Made by a program: the position numbers and the translations under genes. The notes beneath the pieces are model-generated. The model had not been told where the DNA came from and did not search any database. It worked only from the letters and a program-made list of their open reading frames with translations. A stretch of DNA of 64,000 nucleotides from Mycobacterium nebraskense (GTDB lineage Bacteria > Actinomycetota > Actinomycetes > Mycobacteriales > Mycobacteriaceae): contig NZ_LQPH01000086.1 of the NCBI RefSeq assembly GCF_002102255.1, positions 1 through 64,000 of the forward strand, in the 5' to 3' direction. Below, piece by piece: positions 60,041 to 64,000 of this stretch (position 1 is the stretch's first letter; each line of letters begins with the position of its first letter).

Positions 60041-61366
60041 ATGACCACCACCCAAAAGCCCAGTGCCGACGCGGGGGCGAGCGAAGCGACGGGGGATGAT
60101 CTGGCCGCCGAAGAGGGCCGCATCACCGACGAGGACATCGAACGCGCCAAAGGGCAGATCGGAATTCCCGTTCACCAGCGCGACGAAGCGTGGAACAAGC
60201 TGCCGTCGGCCGACGCCATCACGCACTTCGCCTTCGGCTGCGGTGACGACAACCCGTTGTTCCACGACCCGACGTACGGGCTGTCGACACGCTGGCACGG
60301 ACAGATCGCATCGCCGACCTTCCCGATCGCGACGGGCCTGGATCAGACCCCCAAGTTCACCGATCCGGAGCGGAAGAAGCTGTTCCGCGGTCTGTTTCGC
60401 GGAACTGGTAAGTACTACTCGGGGGTGAAGTGGACGTGGTACCGCCCGATCTACGCGGGCAGGCCGGTCTTAGCGGAGAACTACACCCTCGACGTCCAGG
60501 TGAAGGAAAGTGAATTCTCCGGTGGGCGTTCGGTCAAGGAAACCTTCCGTTACCTCTACGTCGACATCGACGGCAACCCGATCGCGACCCGCGACGAGTC
60601 CTACATCAACGCCGAGCGCCAGGGTTCGAAGAAGTCCGGGAAGCTCAAGGACATTGCGCGCAAGCACTGGACTCCCGAGGAGTTCGCCCAGGTCGAGGAG
60701 GAGTACGAGGCAGAGCGACGGCGAGGCGCTGATCCCCAGTGGTGGGAGGACGTCTCGGTGGGCGACGAACTCCCCGGAATCATCAAGGGCCCGTTGACTG
60801 TCGTCGACATCATCTCGATGCACATGGGGTGGGGCTGGGGCGGCTACGGCGTGGGGCCGCTGAAATTCGCCCACCAATTACGCAAGCGGATGCCCGCTTT
60901 CTACCAGCCGGATGAGTATGGCGTCCCCGACGTCGTGCAGCGACTGCACTGGGATGCCGAACGCGCTCAGGCACTTGGTATTCCGGCGCCGTACGACTAT
61001 GGTCAGATGCGCGCGGCGTGGGTAAGCCACCTGCTGACCAACTGGATCGGTGACGACGGCTGGCTGGCTGAGATGGATCTGCAACTACGCGGCTTCAACT
61101 ACCACGGAGACGTGCACCGCTGCACTGGCACGGTCACCTCAAAGGGCGAGGGGGCTGAAGACCCAGTGTCGCTGGACGTCTTCGCCACCAGCCAAAGGGG
61201 CGAAACCACCACGCGAGGCACCGCCAAGGTGTTGCTGCCGTCGAAGGCGACCGGTGCTGTTGTGCTGCCGATCCCGGATGCCGATCTGCGAAGGCGGGGA
61301 GCGCAGGTCGTTTCGCGAGTTTCTGGCAAAGTCGGTGAAGAAATGCGACGACTGTATGGAGAGTGA
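60041..61366 (+). CDS. Two-domain MaoC-like acyl dehydratase
   Basis: This 441-residue protein has two hotdog-type halves. The first (about residues 40-200, FAS1-like dehydratase type) has ITHFAFGCGDDNPLFHDP with hydratase-like Asp and His. The second has the SVGDELPGIIKGPLTVVDII strand and a FNYHGDVHRCTGTVTSKG strand but a less obvious catalytic site. The full length exceeds ordinary MaoC proteins (about 150) and resembles double-hotdog hydratases. AGGAGG precedes ATG 60041, 8 nt after the SDR. It probably hydrates or dehydrates a branched or cyclic enoyl-CoA. Confidence 0.82.
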   Translation: MTTTQKPSADAGASEATGDDLAAEEGRITDEDIERAKGQIGIPVHQRDEAWNKLPSADAITHFAFGCGDDNPLFHDPTYGLSTRWHGQIASPTFPIATGLDQTPKFTDPERKKLFRGLFRGTGKYYSGVKWTWYRPIYAGRPVLAENYTLDVQVKESEFSGGRSVKETFRYLYVDIDGNPIATRDESYINAERQGSKKSGKLKDIARKHWTPEEFAQVEEEYEAERRRGADPQWWEDVSVGDELPGIIKGPLTVVDIISMHMGWGWGGYGVGPLKFAHQLRKRMPAFYQPDEYGVPDVVQRLHWDAERAQALGIPAPYDYGQMRAAWVSHLLTNWIGDDGWLAEMDLQLRGFNYHGDVHRCTGTVTSKGEGAEDPVSLDVFATSQRGETTTRGTAKVLLPSKATGAVVLPIPDADLRRRGAQVVSRVSGKVGEEMRRLYGE

Positions 61367-61375
61367 GATCACCAC

Positions 61376-62518
61376 ATGAAAAGACTCGTTCTGGAGCCGG
61401 AGCACGAGGCATTCCGCGAGACGGTCCGGCAGTTCATCGAGCGTGAACTCGTGCCAAACGCCGAGCGTTGGGAAGCCGACCGCATCGTCGACCGCTCGGC
61501 GTTCGTCGCCGCCGGCAAATACGGGTTGATCGGGTTCAACATGCCCGAGCAGTACGGCGGCGGGGGAGTCGACGACTTCCGGTTCAACGCGGTCATCGAC
61601 GAGGAGATCGCCCGATACGGAGGGCCGTCGCCGTCGTTGAGCCTGCAAAATGACGTTGTGGGCCCGTACTTCTCGTCGTTGGCCAACGATGAGCAGAAGG
61701 AGCGCTGGCTGCCGGGCATCATCAGCGGCGAACTGATCGTCGCCGTAGCGATGACCGAGCCTGGCGCGGGCAGCGACCTGGCCGGGATCCGCACCTCGGC
61801 CGTCCGCGACGGTGACGACTGGATCATCAACGGCGCCAAGACATTCATCTCGTCCGGCATCAACTGCGATCTGGTAGTGGTGGTATGCCGCACAGACCCC
61901 GAGGCCGGCCACAAGGGCTTCACATTGCTCGTGGTCGAGGCAGGCATGGAGGGCTTCAGCCGCGGCCGCAAGCTCGAAAAGATGGGGTTGCATTACCAGG
62001 ACACCGCCGAGCTGGCCTTCGAGAACGTTCGGGTGCCATCGGCGAACCTGCTGGGCAAAGAGGGACGCGGCTTCTACCACCTGATGCACAACCTTCCTTC
62101 GGAACGGTTGTCCATCGCCATCTCAGCCATCGCCGGCGCACGCGAGACCTGGCGGCAGACCTTGCAATACGCCAAGGACCGCAAGGCTTTCGGCCAGTCG
62201 ATCGGCAGCTTCCAGCACAACCGATTCCTGTTGGCCGAGATGGACACCGAGCTCGAGATCGGCGAGCAATACATCGACAGGTGCCTCCGGGCGGTAGTGG
62301 ACGGGGAACTCACCGCAGTCGAGGCATCGAAGGCAAAATGGTGGTGCACCGAGACCGCCAAGAAGGTGATCGATGGCTGCGTGCAGTTGCACGGCGGCTA
62401 TGGCTATATGACGGAATACCGCGTCGCGCGCGACTATATGGACAATCGCATCATGACGATCTTCGGTGGCACCACCGAGATCATGAAGGACATCATCGGA
62501 CGCGACCTCGGCCTATGA
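61376..62518 (+). CDS. Acyl-CoA dehydrogenase (short/medium-chain type)
   Basis: This 380-residue ACAD has MTEPGAGSDLAGI, INGAKTFISSG, AFGQSIGSFQHN and LHGGYGYMTEYRVARDYMDN with the catalytic Glu at about residue 347, then FGGTTEIMKD. It is closely related to the ACAD at 19178 in length and motif spacing. It follows the MaoC gene by 9 nt. In this operon it is the only dehydrogenase for the alpha-beta oxidation step. Confidence 0.92.
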   Translation: MKRLVLEPEHEAFRETVRQFIERELVPNAERWEADRIVDRSAFVAAGKYGLIGFNMPEQYGGGGVDDFRFNAVIDEEIARYGGPSPSLSLQNDVVGPYFSSLANDEQKERWLPGIISGELIVAVAMTEPGAGSDLAGIRTSAVRDGDDWIINGAKTFISSGINCDLVVVVCRTDPEAGHKGFTLLVVEAGMEGFSRGRKLEKMGLHYQDTAELAFENVRVPSANLLGKEGRGFYHLMHNLPSERLSIAISAIAGARETWRQTLQYAKDRKAFGQSIGSFQHNRFLLAEMDTELEIGEQYIDRCLRAVVDGELTAVEASKAKWWCTETAKKVIDGCVQLHGGYGYMTEYRVARDYMDNRIMTIFGGTTEIMKDIIGRDLGL

Positions 62519-62528
62519 TCCCGTTGCG

Positions 62529-63284
62529 ATGAACGGCATCTCGGTCGAGCACGACGGCGCGGTGCTGCGGATCCGGCTGGACCGACCGGAGAAGCTCAAC
62601 GCCGTCGACACCCCCATGCTCGAGGAGTTGTCGGTTCACATTCGCGATGCCGAGGCAGACGAATCGGTCCGCGCGGTGCTGCTCACCGGTGCCGGTCGAG
62701 CATTCTGTTCCGGCGGCGACCTGACCGGCGGTGACACTGCGGGCGCCGCTGATGCCGCCAACCGGGTGGTCCGGGCGATCACCTCGCTACCCAAGCCGGT
62801 GATCGCCGGTGTCCATGGAGCGGCCGTTGGCTTCGGGTGTTCGCTGGCGCTCGCCTGCGATCTGGTGGTGGCCGCGCCAGCGTCGTACTTTCAGTTGGCC
62901 TTTACCCGGGTCGGGCTGATGCCGGACGGGGGTGCGTCCGCGCTGCTGCCATTGCTGATTGGTCGAGCGCGCACCTCTCGCATGGCCATGACCGCGGAAA
63001 AGATCTCCGCTGCAACCGCATTTGAATGGGGGATGATCTCGCACATCACTTCCGCGGACGAATACGAGTCGGTGCTGACCGACGTGCTGCGGTCGGTCTC
63101 CGGCGGTCCAACGTTGGCGTTCGGCTGGACGAAGCGTGCGCTGGCCGCAGCGACCCTGGCCGAGCTCGAGCCGGTGCAAGCTATCGAAGCCGAGGGGCAG
63201 TTGGCGTTGGTCGAGACCGCTGACTTCAGAGAAGGGGCACGCGCCTTCCGCGAGCGGCGCACCCCAAATTTTCGTGGCCACTGA
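62529..63284 (+). CDS. Enoyl-CoA hydratase/isomerase family protein
   Basis: This 251-residue crotonase-fold protein has FCSGGDLTGGD, HGAAVGFGCSLALACD and the Asp-type segment TRVGLMPDGGASALLPLLIG. It resembles the protein at 16672 in using the DGG motif. It starts 10 nt after the ACAD stop. Two crotonase enzymes in one operon (58370 and this one) suggest a hydration step plus an isomerisation or ring-related step. Confidence 0.87.
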   Translation: MNGISVEHDGAVLRIRLDRPEKLNAVDTPMLEELSVHIRDAEADESVRAVLLTGAGRAFCSGGDLTGGDTAGAADAANRVVRAITSLPKPVIAGVHGAAVGFGCSLALACDLVVAAPASYFQLAFTRVGLMPDGGASALLPLLIGRARTSRMAMTAEKISAATAFEWGMISHITSADEYESVLTDVLRSVSGGPTLAFGWTKRALAAATLAELEPVQAIEAEGQLALVETADFREGARAFRERRTPNFRGH

Positions 63285-63300
63285 GCACAGGAGAGTCGAC

Positions 63301-64000
63301 GTGACAACCCAGACAGTACGAGTAGACAACTTGGACATCGAATATACCGACAGCGGAACGGGTTCGACGATCCTTTTCGTCCACGGCGTCTATGTCACCG
63401 GCGCGGTGTGGAACGACGTCGTGGCTGAACTAGGGGAGGGCTTCCACTGCATCGCGCCGACCTGGCCGCTGGGCGCCCACAGCACCCCCACCGGCGGCGC
63501 CGACCTGGGCGCTGAGGCGGCAGCGCGGCGCATCGTCCACTTCATGGAAGCCCTCGATCTGACCGACGTCACCGTGGTGGCCAACGACACCGGTGGTGGA
63601 CTGGTGCTGGCATCGCTGGGCGATCCAGGTCTGGACACATCCCGCATCGCCCGTCTGGTACTCACCAATTGCGATAGCTACGAACACTTTCCGCCTGGCT
63701 CCTTCGCTCAGATCGTCAAGCTGTGCCGTCTCAGCTCCCGGGTGGGTGGAGGAATTGTCCGCCTGTTGGCCACTGGACCAGGGCAGAGCTTCTTCCTGAA
63801 GGCGGTGTCCAAGCACCCGCCCTCCCGCGAGCGGCAACGGGAGATCTTCGGTGCGTTCGCCACCAGCGGAGCGGCCCGTCGCGACGCGGTCATGGTGACC
63901 GCCTCACTGGATCCGGCGCTGACTCTGCGTGCCGCACCTGCGATCAAGGCGTTCGACAGACCCGTCACATTGACATGGGGCACCGAGGATAAACTGTTCC
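63301..64000 (+). CDS. Alpha/beta hydrolase (haloalkane-dehalogenase-like), 3'-truncated by window
   Basis: The frame from GTG 63301 (AGGAGA upstream) stays open to the last base, giving 233 residues of an alpha/beta hydrolase. It has ILFVHGVYVTGAVW with the oxyanion HG motif and a nucleophile elbow VVANDTGGGLVLA, where Asp rather than Ser is the likely nucleophile, as in haloalkane dehalogenases and epoxide hydrolases. TLTWGTEDKLF near the edge is the usual strand carrying the acidic residue; the final His lies outside. It belongs to the 56815 operon and may open an epoxide, lactone or similar group. Confidence 0.85.
   Translation, partial: MTTQTVRVDNLDIEYTDSGTGSTILFVHGVYVTGAVWNDVVAELGEGFHCIAPTWPLGAHSTPTGGADLGAEAAARRIVHFMEALDLTDVTVVANDTGGGLVLASLGDPGLDTSRIARLVLTNCDSYEHFPPGSFAQIVKLCRLSSRVGGGIVRLLATGPGQSFFLKAVSKHPPSRERQREIFGAFATSGAARRDAVMVTASLDPALTLRAAPAIKAFDRPVTLTWGTEDKLF

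Overview
The window looks like a chromosomal stretch of a mycobacterium or close relative (Mycobacteriaceae). It is GC-rich and tightly packed, with many 1-4 nt start/stop overlaps and GTG/TTG starts. It carries gene families typical of that group: two mycofactocin-coupled short-chain dehydrogenases, an F420/flavin LLM oxidoreductase, FDOR-like proteins, a TIGR00027-type methyltransferase, a one-cluster P450-type ferredoxin and dense acyl-CoA dehydrogenase (ACAD) paralogy. No rRNA, tRNA, CRISPR array or phage gene was seen. The only mobile DNA recognised is an IS3-family remnant at the left edge, joined to a truncated CoA-transferase gene.

Almost every gene fits the catabolism of CoA-activated lipid, sterol-like or cyclic substrates. 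There are 5 AMP-forming acyl-CoA ligases, 11 ACAD genes (13 modules, because two genes are fusions), 4 enoyl-CoA hydratases/isomerases, 5 thiolase-fold proteins, 7 SDRs, 2 hotdog dehydratases plus one double-hotdog thioesterase, 2 P450s, 1 Rieske oxygenase, 2 amidohydrolases, an aldehyde dehydrogenase, class III and acetyl-CoA-hydrolase-type CoA-transferases, and 5 regulators (2 GntR, 3 TetR). The true substrate cannot be read from sequence.

Layout. 1-2378 (-): LLM oxidoreductase, GntR regulator, broken CoA-transferase/IS3. 2558-4172 (+): Rieske oxygenase and TetR. 4156-4773 (-): isochorismatase-like protein. 4883-6409 (+): ligase. 9227-6414 (-): mycofactocin SDR, atypical SDR, P450. 9398-10225 (+): enoyl-CoA hydratase. 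14179-10272 (-): HSDL2-like SDR, ACAD pair, SDR. 14282-17481 (+): HMGS/DUF35-like fusion, thiolase, hydratase. 19068-17507 (-): GntR and thioesterase. 22552-19178 (-): three ACADs. 22668-27120 (+): aldehyde dehydrogenase, CoA-transferase, VOC protein, SDR. 35491-27133 (-): thiolase-like protein, P450, ligase, fused ACAD, CoA-transferase, SDR. 35665-37500 (+): ligase and a small two-Cys protein. 38509-37568 (-): methyltransferase. 39837-38608 (-): amidohydrolase, divergent from 39985-41394 (+): TetR and two FDOR-like genes. 44239-41583 (-): thiolase, DUF35, DUF2889. 44350-47564 (+): MaoC, Ltp2-like aldolase, ligase. 49217-47575 (-): small protein and tandem TetR. 49339-50538 (+): amidohydrolase. 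51689-50535 (-): ACAD. 51910-55710 (+): ferredoxin, fused ACAD, ACAD. 56721-55714 (-): ACAD. 56815-64000 (+): ligase, hydratase, mycofactocin SDR, MaoC, ACAD, hydratase, alpha/beta hydrolase running off the edge.

Regulatory structure is the most informative non-coding signal. Three divergent promoters of beta-oxidation-type operons share a CTATAAC element; two of them (14223 and 35567) match over 21 of 23 bases. A second palindrome, TGACAC-NN-GTGTCA and weaker variants, recurs at oxygenase, ligase, amidohydrolase and ACAD promoters and matches the presence of two paralogous TetR regulators. A third promoter (49271-49323) holds 20-bp direct repeats next to the operon of a single-chain double TetR. 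Protein oddities include two fused ACADs with opposite module order, a cysteine-free HMGS/DUF35-like fusion, an Ltp2-like aldolase with a nearby separate DUF35 protein, and several enzymes lacking usual catalytic residues.
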